NCBI GenBank assembly: GCA_029262775.1
Contig: JAJCYR010000062.1
Location: 1 to 45,516, forward strand
Reading direction: 5' to 3'
Source of the DNA: Bacteroidota bacterium
Lineage (GTDB): Bacteria > Bacteroidota > Rhodothermia > Rhodothermales > UBA10348
Length of the DNA stretch: 45,516 nucleotides
The position numbers and the translations under genes were made by a program. Of this stretch, positions 1 through 10,629 are shown piece by piece. How positions within the stretch are numbered: position 1 is the first letter of the stretch; the number at the start of each line of letters is the position of its first letter. A model generated the notes under the pieces. That model was not told the origin of the DNA. It did not search any database and worked only from the letters and a program-made list of their open reading frames with translations.

Positions 1-400
1 CAAATGAAAGTTTTCGGCATGAAGATGGGGTCTAGAAGCGTGTTGAAGAATCAGCGTGCACCAAGATGCGAGCGCCGGAATGACAGATGCAAGGCGTCCC
101 GACGCCGAATAGCAGCGCTATTCGAAGGAGGGACAACGCAGTAGATGGCGTTTCGCCGCCGCAGAAGGGTGTGTGATGGTTTTTCAACGCGCTTCTATGT
201 GGCCTGGGTCTGCGTGCGTCTACCATGGGCAGGTTATCAGGATAAATATACGCCGGAAGTTTTCGTCTCCGCGCCAAAACACGATGAATGGCTCATATTC
301 GGTGCTGAGTGCTACGTCCGGGAAGTCAAAAGGCAGGTCAGAACCCTTCGTTCATGATACGGGTACGGGTACCTGCGTCCCTACCACGAAACGCTACACC
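1..400. other. Gene-free left edge with a dispersed repeat
   Basis: No convincing gene is seen before msrB at 401. Positions 33-197 hold a repeat element (listed separately). Positions 198-400 show an AT-richer patch at about 233-250 with the small inverted repeat TTATC/GATAA, and a short tandem ACGGGT near 358-374. I see no clear promoter, tRNA or other RNA gene. An open frame runs through the region from 173 in frame with msrB, but it crosses the repeat and lacks msrB-family sequence, so it is treated as chance. Confidence 0.6.
33..197 (+). repeat. MITE-like repeat, copy A
   Basis: A 165-bp element with 17-bp terminal inverted repeats at 33-49 and 181-197, matching at 15 of 17 positions. 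The ends begin and finish with TA, as would fit insertion into a TA dinucleotide (known of IS630/mariner-type elements; inferred here). It is non-coding. Inside are two adjacent perfect hairpins: GGCGTC-CC-GACGCC at 93-106, and CGAATAGC-AGC-GCTATTCG at 106-124. A third is GGCG-TTT-CGCC at 147-157. A nearly identical inverted copy closes the window (45373-45516), and a diverged relative of the core lies in the element at 26778-27051. Confidence 0.8.
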
Positions 401-763
401 ATGAAAAAAAACGCTTTGACACCCGAGGAAGAACGTGTCATTCTTCAAAAAGGAACGGAGCCTCCCTTTTCCGGCGAATACTACCAGCACACGGCGGACG
501 GCACCTACGTGTGCCGCCAGTGCGGCGCGCCGCTCTACCGGTCGGACGACAAATTCGATTCGGGGTGCGGATGGCCCAGCTTTGACGCCGACGTGGAAGG
601 TGCCGCTCAGCGCGTCCTGGACGCGGACGGGCGCCGCACGGAAATTGTCTGCGCCCGGTGTGAGGGGCACCTGGGGCACGTATTTACGGGCGAAGGGTTC
701 ACCCCGCAAAATACCCGGCACTGCGTGAACTCCATCTCCCTTTTGTTTCAGCCCGCAGACTGA
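401..763 (+). CDS. msrB: Peptide-methionine (R)-S-oxide reductase MsrB
   Basis: Reduces the R-epimer of methionine sulfoxide in proteins, repairing oxidative damage in the cytoplasm. The 120-residue product is the usual single-domain length. Visible features are the two zinc CxxC pairs (C38/C41 and C84/C87), a candidate resolving cysteine in SGCGWPSF (C56), and the catalytic cysteine in RHCVNS (C108). The start at ATG 401 was chosen because the family sequence begins directly there (LTPEEERVI). The open frame upstream runs through a repeat. The gene lies 9 bp before msrA, so the two sulfoxide epimers are probably repaired by one transcript. Confidence 0.96.
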   Translation: MKKNALTPEEERVILQKGTEPPFSGEYYQHTADGTYVCRQCGAPLYRSDDKFDSGCGWPSFDADVEGAAQRVLDADGRRTEIVCARCEGHLGHVFTGEGFTPQNTRHCVNSISLLFQPAD

Positions 764-772
764 CCCGGGCGC

Positions 773-1312
773 ATGACCACGCCCCCGTCCATGCTGGAAC
801 CGTCTCACGAAATGAATCCTGAACCACATACCGAACGCGCTCTTTTTGCCTCCGGATGTTTCTGGGGCACCGATTTCTATTTCATGCAGCAGGCGGGTGT
901 GCTGTCCACGCGGGTGGGCTATTGCGGCGGCAATGTCCCCAATCCGTCCTACCGGGAGGTCTGTGGTGGGCGCACAGGGCACGCGGAAACCGTCGAGGTT
1001 GTGTTCGATCCGGAGCGCGTCACGTACGAGCAGCTCGCGAAGCTCTTTTTCGAAACGCACGATCCCGGCCAGCGCAACCGACAGGGGCCGGATGTGGGCA
1101 CGCAGTACCGATCGGCCATTTTCCATCTGGATGACGCCCAGCGCGAGACAGCCAATCGGCTGATTGCCGAGCTCCGAGAGCACGGCACGGAAGTCGCCAC
1201 GGAAGTCACTCCCGCTGGTCCATTCTGGGAGGCCGAGGACTATCACCAGAACTACTATGCCCGCACGGGTGGCCTCCCGTACTGCCACGTCTACACGAAG
1301 CGATTCCCCTGA
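773..1312 (+). CDS. msrA: Peptide-methionine (S)-S-oxide reductase MsrA
   Basis: Reduces the S-epimer of methionine sulfoxide, complementing MsrB encoded just upstream. The GCFWG motif is at residues 28-32 with catalytic C29, followed by the conserved GGRTGHAE stretch (65-72) and the DVGTQYRS and YHQNY motifs. The residue after GCFWGT is Asp where most family members have Glu; this is a conservative change near the active site. The start at 773 gives 179 residues. ATGs at 791 or 812 would shorten an unconserved N-terminus, so the true start is uncertain. There is no signal peptide, and the protein is probably cytoplasmic. Confidence 0.95.
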   Translation: MTTPPSMLEPSHEMNPEPHTERALFASGCFWGTDFYFMQQAGVLSTRVGYCGGNVPNPSYREVCGGRTGHAETVEVVFDPERVTYEQLAKLFFETHDPGQRNRQGPDVGTQYRSAIFHLDDAQRETANRLIAELREHGTEVATEVTPAGPFWEAEDYHQNYYARTGGLPYCHVYTKRFP

Positions 1313-1352
1313 CGGACCGTTGGCCGTCTCGTCCCGTGCCGTCCCAACCCAT

Positions 1353-2593
1353 TCACCGCAGACGCGACACGTACGCCTCTCCCGCCACGGCATCGCCGGC
1401 CTTTCCGATGAGCGCCATCTGGCCCAGAAGGTCAATGGATGAAGCAAACGCCGTATCGCCCACATCGACCACCTGGGTCTGCCGCCACTCGCTGTCGTCG
1501 GACAGCGAAAACACGTACACGATACGGTCAATATTGCGGTCCATGGCCAGTTGTTCGTCGTATCCAACCACCGCCAGACGACGGCCGGAAATGCGCACGA
1601 GCGACCCGAAGGCGCCGTGATCATAGGGCGTCGCTGGCCGAATAGTATGCGTCAGCTCCCAGGATCCGTCCGAATCCCGCTCCAGAATGCGAACGCGTCC
1701 GCTGCCATTGCGCCGCGCCCGGCTCTCCCCGATGGCAAGACGCGCGCCAGAGAGGCTTATGGGTACAAAAAAGGAATCGACGCCGCGAATGGTTCCTTCG
1801 AGCACCCACCTTCCCGACGGCTCGCGCCGGTAGGTAAATACAATGCCCGGCTCGTCGCGGGCCCAGGTAGATGCGCCGACCGCCAACAGGGTGCCATCGG
1901 CGTCAATGGATGCCCCGAAGACGGCCTCATCGGCGCCGAGGGGACTTTCCAGCATGGCCGTCTGCACGAAGTGGCCGTCCTGCCGCTCGAAGACATGGAC
2001 CACACCGTTATACGTATTTCCGGATGTATCGCCCGCCGTTGTGACCGCCAACCGGTCCCCGGTGAGGACCATGGCATTGGCAAATTCGCCTCGATGGTCC
2101 CCTGCCGGCTGCTCAATGCGCTGCACCTGATTCCAGGTGCCGTCCAGGCTGTCGAATTCAAAAATGTAAACCGCGTTCGAGGTCGATTCGCGGAAGAAAG
2201 GCCGGTTCGACGTGACGGCAATGAGAGTGCCCGACACATCGACATGGCTGCCGAAGAAATGCTCTTCGTGGCAATCGCGGGGGGTAAGCGTGGCTTCGAG
2301 CGTCCACGACATGGCATCGTCGGCCTGCCGGAACACATTCACCTCTCCGGAGCGCGTGCCGCAGGCATCGGCTCCTGGTGCGCCAACGACAGCCAGCGTT
2401 CCCTCCAGGGCCGTCGATGTACCGAAAAATGTACCCCGCGTAGTGTCAGGCGCCGGAAGTCGGCTCAGCTGGGCATGAGCGGGGGGCACAACGGTGCTCC
2501 ACACCGCAGCGAGGCACAGCAGTCGCCAGCAGGCTACCGGAAGGAAAGAAAGGGAAACAGTGCGTGCCATGGAGCGGACAGGATTCAGGTTCA

Positions 2594-2594
<1 letters not shown>
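1353..2594 (-). CDS. Secreted beta-propeller protein with FG-GAP-like repeats
   Basis: A 413-residue exported protein of unknown role. The N-terminus has a basic stretch, a hydrophobic segment and an AHAQ signal-peptidase-like site (about residues 20-42). The rest is a series of about seven repeats built on FFGTSTALEG.LAVVGAP-like units, for example FGSHVDVSGTLIAV, FGASIDADGTLLAVG and FGSLVRISGRRLAVV. This is the pattern of FG-GAP/integrin-alpha-like propellers. The ATG at 2594 overlaps the stop of the upstream ABC-F gene (TGATG), so translation is probably coupled; a TTG one codon earlier is also possible. No calcium-loop or catalytic motif is obvious. It faces msrA convergently. Confidence 0.75.
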
Positions 2595-4594
<2,000 letters not shown>

Positions 4595-4602
4595 AGGAGG
4601 GC

Positions 4603-6009
4603 TCAGTAGGCGTGTTCGTGGACGAATCCTTTCCGGAGGGTCATGAGCATGATCTTGATGTCCAGCTTGAGCGACCAGTGCTGGATATAGTAGAGATCGA
4701 ATTCAATGCGCTTCTCAATCGAAGTGTTGCCGCGCCAGCCATTGACCTGGGCCCAACCCGTAATACCGGCCTTCATTTTGTGGCGCAGCATGTACCGGGG
4801 CACGCGCTCTCGAAACTCTTCAATGAAGACCGGTCGCTCGGGGCGCGGCCCGACAACCGACATGTCTCCCTTGAGCACGTTGATGAACTGCGGAAGCTCG
4901 TCGAGTGACGTGCGTCTCAGGAAGGCACCCACATGGGTGGCGCGGTCATCTGCGGGCCGCGCCCATACAGCCCCGGACTTCTTTTCGGCATCGACTGGCA
5001 TGGAGCGGAATTTCAGCATGTCAATGGTCTGCCCGTTGAGCCCCATGCGCTGCTGACGGTAGAATACAGGTCCTGGTGAGGACAGCTTGACGGCCACGGC
5101 AAGCGTGGCATACAGCGGCGAGAGCACAACGAGAACCACGATTGAAAATACGAGGTCCATGGTCCGCTTCACGAGGCGCCGCATGTCAATCGGGGCCTCG
5201 TCAATCAGGTGGATCACCGGCATGCCGTTTATGTCCGTGACGCGGCCGTTCAGGAAGTCGAATTCGAAGATATCAGGCACGAGGCAGACGTGGGCCAGTC
5301 GTGACGACAGTTCGTTGAGTTGCCCTTCAATGCGTTCGCTGGCCGACATCGGGAGGGCGATGTATACATATTGTATGGGCCGTCCGGCCGCTTCGGCTTC
5401 GTCGAGCACGCGCGCGATGTCTCCGGTCGTGCCCAGGATGTTGTCGCCCTGCTTCGCATCGTCCAAAAAACCGACCATCTCAAACCCGATCCAGGGATAC
5501 TGGACGAAGGCCTCGCGCAGGCGCTGCCCCACGCGGCCCGCCCCCACGATCAGGACGCGGCGCAGGTACTTGCCGCGCCGCCGGCCGGCCCGCAGGAACA
5601 GATAGAGCCCGAGCCGTACGCTCACGATCAACAGAGGCGTGAAGAGGCCGAAGAGGCCGAGCGTGAGGCGCGAGAAATAGAGTTCGCGGTAGAACGAAAG
5701 CGATGCCGCCACGGCAATGACACCGAGAAGGATGGCTTTCAGCACCGAGAGCACGAGCGAGGTAGCCCGCTGGGCACGATCAGGCACGTAGAGGCCCGAT
5801 GCCCAGAAGACGGTCATGCTCACAATCAGCACCCACGGAATGAAACCCATGTACCGTCCGGGCGGCAGCCACTCGGGGAGGGGAAAGACGCCGAGCGCCG
5901 GAAACAGCTCGAATCGCACGTAATAGGCGAGCACCCAACTCGCAGCGACGAGAAGGGCATCGACAAAGAACAGAATGTGCTGGAAAAGTCGGCTTTGCTC
6001 CTGGAGCAT
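4603..6009 (-). CDS. Polyprenyl glycosylphosphotransferase (WcaJ-type initiating sugar transferase)
   Basis: Transfers a sugar-1-phosphate from a nucleotide sugar to undecaprenyl phosphate, the first committed step of exopolysaccharide or surface-glycan synthesis at the inner membrane. The 468-residue protein has the full family layout. There are four N-terminal membrane segments (about 10-130), a Rossmann-like CoA_binding_3 domain (VLIVGAGRVGQRL, about 150-260), then a membrane re-entrant helix and the catalytic domain beginning at KRTMDLVFS. Motifs KFRSM, SLDELPQF, GDMSVVGPRPE and GITGWAQVNG are all intact. The sugar cannot be read from sequence. A degenerate paralogue of this protein is fused to a GT2 enzyme in the same gene run. 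Confidence 0.92.
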   Translation of the reverse strand: MLQEQSRLFQHILFFVDALLVAASWVLAYYVRFELFPALGVFPLPEWLPPGRYMGFIPWVLIVSMTVFWASGLYVPDRAQRATSLVLSVLKAILLGVIAVAASLSFYRELYFSRLTLGLFGLFTPLLIVSVRLGLYLFLRAGRRRGKYLRRVLIVGAGRVGQRLREAFVQYPWIGFEMVGFLDDAKQGDNILGTTGDIARVLDEAEAAGRPIQYVYIALPMSASERIEGQLNELSSRLAHVCLVPDIFEFDFLNGRVTDINGMPVIHLIDEAPIDMRRLVKRTMDLVFSIVVLVVLSPLYATLAVAVKLSSPGPVFYRQQRMGLNGQTIDMLKFRSMPVDAEKKSGAVWARPADDRATHVGAFLRRTSLDELPQFINVLKGDMSVVGPRPERPVFIEEFRERVPRYMLRHKMKAGITGWAQVNGWRGNTSIEKRIEFDLYYIQHWSLKLDIKIMLMTLRKGFVHEHAY

Positions 6010-6058
6010 GGGACCGGGGTGTCAGAAGTGGGATTCAGGCAGTAGCGTTCGGCAGGGT

Positions 6059-6976
6059 TCAGGCAGTGTGGATGAGCAGTGTGACGTCGAGCGCCGTGAC
6101 CGAGTGGGTGAGTGCGCCCACAGAAATGTACTGGACACCGGTTTCGGCAATGGGCCGCGCCGTCGTGATATCCACATTTCCGGACGCCTCCGTTTCAATC
6201 TTCCCGTCCACGCGCTTCACAGCCTCCGCCAGCAGCGTCGCGTCCACACCATGCACTGCACGCCGCACAAAGTTGTCCAGCATCACGCGATCGGCACCCC
6301 CGTGTTCCAGCACCTCATCAAGTTCACGCAGCGAGGTGACCTCGATTTCTATTTTCGGGTCGATGCGACGGGTGCGGCTGGTTGTGTCGTCGCGGCCAGT
6401 TGTGCCGTCGCGGCTGGCCTCTCGGTGCGCCAGCGCCCGGTCCAGCGCCGCCCGGATGCCACCAGCCGCCGCGATGTGGTTCTCCTTGATCAGATACATA
6501 TCCCAAAGTCCGCACCGGTGATTCTGGCCGCCGCCGCAGCGTACGGCGTATTTGTCGAGCGTTCGCATGCAGGGTGCCGTTTTGCGCGTATCCAGGATGG
6601 TGGCGTCGGTGTCCTGGACGGCGCGTACAAATGCGGCGGTGAGGGTAGCGATGCCGCTCATGCGCTGCAGTACGTTCAGCGCGGTGCGTTCGGCGGCGAG
6701 GAGGGCGGCCACCGGGCCCTCGATGGTGACCAGGTGCATGCCCGGCGCGACCCCGTCTCCGTCCCGGGCATCCCACGTGACGTGCAGGTCGGGGCCGACG
6801 TGATGGAAGATGCGCGTCGCGATGTCTGTGCCCGCCAGGACACCTTGTGCTTTGGCCGCAATCGTAGCACGGCCCGACAGCATGGCAGGCAGGGTCGCCG
6901 CCGAGGTGATGTCGCCGCCTCCGAGGTCTTCGGTCACGGCGCGCGCAATGAAAGCGTCCAGCTCTACCGGCGTCAT
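6059..6976 (-). CDS. nadC: Nicotinate-nucleotide pyrophosphorylase (quinolinate phosphoribosyltransferase)
   Basis: Converts quinolinate and PRPP to nicotinate mononucleotide in de novo NAD synthesis. The 305-residue product carries the family signatures: AVTEDLGGGDITS near the N-terminus, AERTALNVLQRMSGIAT, TRKTAPCMRTLDKYAVRCGG, QNHRCGLWDMYLIKENHI, and EVTSLRELDEVLEHGGADRVMLDN. A Thr/Arg/Asp-rich low-complexity insert (TTGRDDTTSRTRR) lies between the lysine motif and the EVTS strand. The ATG at 6976 was chosen because it overlaps the thioesterase stop by 4 bp (ATGA). The longer open frame upstream is out-of-frame shadow. No nadA or nadB is in the window. Confidence 0.95.
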   Translation of the reverse strand: MTPVELDAFIARAVTEDLGGGDITSAATLPAMLSGRATIAAKAQGVLAGTDIATRIFHHVGPDLHVTWDARDGDGVAPGMHLVTIEGPVAALLAAERTALNVLQRMSGIATLTAAFVRAVQDTDATILDTRKTAPCMRTLDKYAVRCGGGQNHRCGLWDMYLIKENHIAAAGGIRAALDRALAHREASRDGTTGRDDTTSRTRRIDPKIEIEVTSLRELDEVLEHGGADRVMLDNFVRRAVHGVDATLLAEAVKRVDGKIETEASGNVDITTARPIAETGVQYISVGALTHSVTALDVTLLIHTA

Positions 6977-7395
6977 GATCCGCTCCGGGAAACGAGTTCC
7001 ACGAGTTGCTGCGGAGCGGGAACCGGACGTCCGCGGTCGCGGTCCATGAAGCAGAGTACCACGTGGGCGGCTATGCATACCCCCGCATGTTCCTGCCGCA
7101 CAACCTCGTAGTCGAACCGGATTCGGGTCTCCGTGCGGTTGAGTGTCCACGTGACGTGAATATCGACCAGGTCGTCGTAGCGGACGGGGCGCTTGTAGGA
7201 GACCGCGAGGTTCACCACGGGCATGTCCATGCCGCGTTCCTGCAGCTCGAGGTAGGAGGCGCCCAAGCTGCGGAGCGCCTCGGTGCGGGCCTCCTCGAAC
7301 CAATCAATGCAGTGGGTGTGGTAGGCCACACCCATCGGGTCACACTCCCTGAACCGGACGCGGTGGGTATGTACGTGTGTTTCGGCGATGGCCAT
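6973..7395 (-). CDS. Acyl-CoA thioesterase, YbgC/4-hydroxybenzoyl-CoA thioesterase family
   Basis: A single hotdog-fold protein of 140 residues, predicted to hydrolyse acyl-CoA thioesters in the cytoplasm. The family active-site stretch ECDPMGVAYHTHCIDWFEEAR begins at about residue 17, with the catalytic-type Asp19 and nearby His26. It sits 3 bp after accA and overlaps nadC by 4 bp, so it belongs to the same transcript. The neighbouring accA fits a link to acyl-CoA or fatty-acid metabolism, but substrate specificity cannot be read from sequence. Confidence 0.88.
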   Translation of the reverse strand: MAIAETHVHTHRVRFRECDPMGVAYHTHCIDWFEEARTEALRSLGASYLELQERGMDMPVVNLAVSYKRPVRYDDLVDIHVTWTLNRTETRIRFDYEVVRQEHAGVCIAAHVVLCFMDRDRGRPVPAPQQLVELVSRSGS

Positions 7396-7398
7396 GGA

Positions 7399-8385
7399 TC
7401 AGGCTTCCTCCCAGGCACCCATCGCGGAAAATTTCGCGAGCCGCTCGTCGGTGAGTGTGGCGCCGTCCTTGTTGGAGAGCGCCGCCAGGTTCCGGGCAAT
7501 GGCCTTGCCCAGCTCCGTGAAACAGAACGACGGATTACGGTGCGCGCCTCCCAGCGGTTCGGGCACTATTTCATCGATGATGTGGTGCTCCATCAGGTCA
7601 GGAGCGGTGAGCTTGAGGGCCCGTGCTGCATCTTCCTTGTACTCCCAGCTGCGCCACAGAATGGAGGAGCAGCTTTCGGGGGCGATCACCGAATACCAGG
7701 CATTTTCCAGCATCAGGATGCGATCACCGACGCCAATTCCGATGGCGCCGCCCGATGCTCCCTCGCCAATCACAGCGACCACGATAGGGACCGGAAGGCG
7801 GGACATTTCGAGCAGGTTGCGCGCGATGGCTTCCGCCTGGCCGCGCTCTTCGGCCTCCATGCCGGGGAAGGCGCCGGGCGTGTCGAGCAGTGTGATGATG
7901 GGCTTTCCGAACTTGGCGGCCATTTTCATGAGCCGGAGCGCCTTGCGGTAGCCTTCCGGGTTCGGCATGCCGAACCGGCGGTATTTACGGCTCTTCGTGT
8001 CGCGCCCCTTCTGGTGTCCGAGGATCATGACGTTCTGGTCCGAGGTGCCGTAGCGCGAACCCTTGAACGTCGCGAGTCCACCCACGAGCGCCGTGTCGTC
8101 CCCGAAAAGGCGGTCCCCATGGAGTTCCACGAAGCCGTCGGTCATGGCTTCGATGTAGTCGAGCGTGTAGGGCCGCTCGGGATGCCGCGCAATCTGCACG
8201 CGCTGCCATCGCGTCAGGTTTGTGTAAATAGACGTGCGAAGCTCATCGACGCGTTGCTCCAGCTTTTCTATACTGCGCAGCAGCTCCGGCGACGGATCTT
8301 CGGAGCGGACCTGGCGCATTTCCTCGAGCTTCGCTTCGAGCTCGGCGAGCGGTCTTTCAAATTCCAGCAGGATGATTTTTTTCAT
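7399..8385 (-). CDS. accA: Acetyl-CoA carboxylase carboxyltransferase subunit alpha
   Basis: With AccD it transfers the carboxyl group from biotin-AccB to acetyl-CoA, making malonyl-CoA for fatty-acid synthesis. The product is 328 residues, typical for AccA. It opens with the leucine/glutamate-rich helical N-terminus ([17 protein letters not shown]). Conserved blocks follow: [110 protein letters not shown]. The ATG at 8385 overlaps the upstream glycosyltransferase stop by 4 bp. accD is not in the window. Confidence 0.97.
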   Translation of the reverse strand: MKKIILLEFERPLAELEAKLEEMRQVRSEDPSPELLRSIEKLEQRVDELRTSIYTNLTRWQRVQIARHPERPYTLDYIEAMTDGFVELHGDRLFGDDTALVGGLATFKGSRYGTSDQNVMILGHQKGRDTKSRKYRRFGMPNPEGYRKALRLMKMAAKFGKPIITLLDTPGAFPGMEAEERGQAEAIARNLLEMSRLPVPIVVAVIGEGASGGAIGIGVGDRILMLENAWYSVIAPESCSSILWRSWEYKEDAARALKLTAPDLMEHHIIDEIVPEPLGGAHRNPSFCFTELGKAIARNLAALSNKDGATLTDERLAKFSAMGAWEEA

Positions 8386-10538
8386 CTTAAGCTTACGGCC
8401 ACTATATCAAGGTCCGTGGCGAGCGATTGGTGCATGGCGTAAAACCAGTACGCCTTCCTGATTTCATCCGGTGTCAACTCTTGAGCGTCCCCGGTGTTCG
8501 TATCCGGGTCCATGACCGGAAACATTCCCGGGCTGATGGCCCACGCGGGGGGGAGCAGGTGGGCGTGTTCGGGCGCTGAGCCGACCAGTGCGAGGCGCCC
8601 TCGTGCGACGGCGGTAATATCGGGTAGCCGGTCCATGAGTGCGCGCACCACGGATTTCCGGGCCATCAGGCGCGACAGTGGCCAGACCACCGGGGACAGG
8701 GCGACAACTGACAGGGCCAGCATGCGGTGCGTGGCACGCCGCATGGCGGGCGATCGCGGTTCTTCGACGGCTTTGAGCTGCGAGAGCAGGCTGGCCACCG
8801 AAACGTGGGCGATGGTGGATTTTCCAACCACGTGCTCCTGACCCTCACTGAACATGCGGAATTGGACGCCAAGGTCGTGCATTTCGCGCATGAGGGTGAA
8901 AATGACCTGGTTGGGTACGTCCTGCGCCGCAAAAACGATGTCCGAGAACCCCCGAAGCCGGACCAGATCGCGCAGCTGTGACGGGGATCCGAGCATCGGT
9001 GGCCCGGGCGTCCCGCCGCTGCCCTCGCCGCTCCCGCTGCTGCCCTCGCCGCTCCCGCTGCCGCCCCCGCTTCCGACTGCGTCGCTGCCGTTGCCGCCCC
9101 CGCTTCCGACTGCGTCGCTCCCGCTGCCGCCCCCGCCGACTGCGTCGCTCCCGCTGCCGCCCTCGTCGCTCCGCGGCTCGTCCGGGCGTACATATCCTTC
9201 CACGTGGAAGGGGGGGCTCGGATGCCGTTTCAGCAGGCCCGCAAGGCGGGTCGCCTCGCCCCACCCCCCGACCACGAGGGCCCGGCGCGACCCACGCCTG
9301 CGGGCCGAAAGCCAGGCGTGAATGGCCAGCAGTACGGCAATGGAGACCGGCAGCCCCAGTCCGATCACCCATCGGGAAAAGGCCATACTCTGCACGAAAA
9401 ATGACAACGTCCCCAGAAGAAGGAATCCGGTCGTTGTGCCCAGCACGATCGCCCGAACCGTTCGATGCCCTGAGCGCCGGTACGCACCCAGGAGCGCCAT
9501 GCCCGCGACCGATGCCAGGGCGGCGCCCGGGACGACACTCGCGTAAAACCACGGAGCAAACGATACGTCCGGAGCCAGGAAACGGATACTGCCGAGCACG
9601 CCCGTTGTTACTGCCACGACGAGCGCATCCAGCATGGGCCACCTGATACGACGGGTCACGTTGCCACCGAGCGTCAGTGCGGCACGGAGCACAATGCCGA
9701 GCCTCAGAAAAAAGGTCAACGTCCGCAGGCGATGGCGGCGCCCCTCCGGTTCGAGATGCTTCTCAATGAAGAGCAGCATGGCGCCATAGAACAGCTTGAC
9801 GTAGCGGACCTCGCCTTTCCTGGTGCTCTCCCCCTTGTAGTGGATGATCTGCGTACCGGGCGTGTAGCGGATGGTCCAGCCCGCTTCCTGGATCCGGAAG
9901 CACAGGTCCAGGTCTTCGCCGTACATGAAAAACTCCTCATCGAACAGGCCGGCTTCGTCCAGGGCACGGCGGCGGACCATCATGCACGAACCGGACAGGG
10001 CATCGACCTCGCAGGCCTCGGTCTCCGGTATGAACGTCATGTTGTAGCGCCCGAACGTGCGGCTCTTCGGAAAGAGTCGAGCAAGGCCCGTCATGCGATA
10101 GAAAGCCGTGGACGGCGTCGGGAACGAGCGGCGGCTCTCGGGCGCAAAACTACCATCGGGGTTCAGAATACGGCAGCCGGCTGCGCCGCAGTCACGATGC
10201 GCCCGCATGAATGCCACGAAGTGCGAGAGCGTGTCCTCCTGGACAATCGTGTCCGGGTTGAGGATGAAAATGAACTCCCCCCGCGCCTGCCGAATGGCCT
10301 GGTTGTTGGCGCGGCCGAACCCCACGTTCTCCCGGTTGGCAATAACATGCACGTCCGGAAACATCTCGCGCACGGCCGCGACCGAGTCATCGATGGAATT
10401 GTTGTCGACAACCCAGGTTTCCGCCTCCAGATCGCGCACGGCGTGCTGCAGGCTGCGAAGTGCCTGCACCAGGAACTCGCGCACATTGTAATTCACAATC
10501 ACGACCGAGACATCGATCGATGCTTCCTGTTGATGCAT
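8382..10538 (-). CDS. GT2 glycosyltransferase fused to a degenerate polyprenyl glycosylphosphotransferase
   Basis: A 718-residue membrane protein. Residues about 8-240 are a GT2 (rhamnosyltransferase/WbbL-like) domain with [15 protein letters not shown], the NPDT metal-binding motif and GEDLDLCFR. Four hydrophobic segments follow (about 303-402), then a Rossmann-like half ([17 protein letters not shown], about 415). A Gly/Ser-rich tandem-repeat stretch comes next (about 456-512), then the second Rossmann half ([13 protein letters not shown]). The tail (about 595-718) resembles a sugar transferase: [11 protein letters not shown] recalls GDMSVVGPRPE, and the final [10 protein letters not shown] recalls DIKIMLMTLR. 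It lacks the KFRSM motif and the acidic pair of DELPQ, so that part looks catalytically dead. The start at 10538 was chosen over 10631, which would overlap the divergent MATE gene. Confidence 0.85.
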   Translation of the reverse strand: MHQQEASIDVSVVIVNYNVREFLVQALRSLQHAVRDLEAETWVVDNNSIDDSVAAVREMFPDVHVIANRENVGFGRANNQAIRQARGEFIFILNPDTIVQEDTLSHFVAFMRAHRDCGAAGCRILNPDGSFAPESRRSFPTPSTAFYRMTGLARLFPKSRTFGRYNMTFIPETEACEVDALSGSCMMVRRRALDEAGLFDEEFFMYGEDLDLCFRIQEAGWTIRYTPGTQIIHYKGESTRKGEVRYVKLFYGAMLLFIEKHLEPEGRRHRLRTLTFFLRLGIVLRAALTLGGNVTRRIRWPMLDALVVAVTTGVLGSIRFLAPDVSFAPWFYASVVPGAALASVAGMALLGAYRRSGHRTVRAIVLGTTTGFLLLGTLSFFVQSMAFSRWVIGLGLPVSIAVLLAIHAWLSARRRGSRRALVVGGWGEATRLAGLLKRHPSPPFHVEGYVRPDEPRSDEGGSGSDAVGGGGSGSDAVGSGGGNGSDAVGSGGGSGSGEGSSGSGEGSGGTPGPPMLGSPSQLRDLVRLRGFSDIVFAAQDVPNQVIFTLMREMHDLGVQFRMFSEGQEHVVGKSTIAHVSVASLLSQLKAVEEPRSPAMRRATHRMLALSVVALSPVVWPLSRLMARKSVVRALMDRLPDITAVARGRLALVGSAPEHAHLLPPAWAISPGMFPVMDPDTNTGDAQELTPDEIRKAYWFYAMHQSLATDLDIVAVSLR
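9018..9170. repeat. In-frame tandem repeats coding a Gly/Ser linker
   Basis: Two perfect-looking 21-bp units (9018-9038, 9039-9059) are followed by units of 33, 33 and 30 bp (9054-9086, 9087-9119, 9120-9149) and a partial unit to about 9170. All unit lengths are multiples of three, so copy-number changes would keep the reading frame. They encode GSGEGS-type and SDAVGSGGG-type repeats inside the GT2 fusion protein. Confidence 0.9.
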
Positions 10539-10629
10539 AGAGCGAAAAGGGAGCGGTAAGCGGTCTTGCCGAATGCGGCCGGAAAGCCTTCTACGAATAT
10601 CCAGAAAGATACATCGTATACTCCCGGCC

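Noticed and set aside
32-277. Open frame on the minus strand at the left edge, repeated at the right edge
   Set aside because: The similar peptides at both ends come from the inverted copies of the non-coding repeat, not from a conserved gene.
1311-1328. Terminator between convergent msrA and the propeller gene
   Set aside because: GACGG/CCGTC gives only a 5-bp stem overlapping the msrA stop and has no T-run.
7006-8442. 478-codon plus-strand frame opposite accA and the thioesterase
   Set aside because: Antisense shadow; both minus-strand genes are unambiguous.
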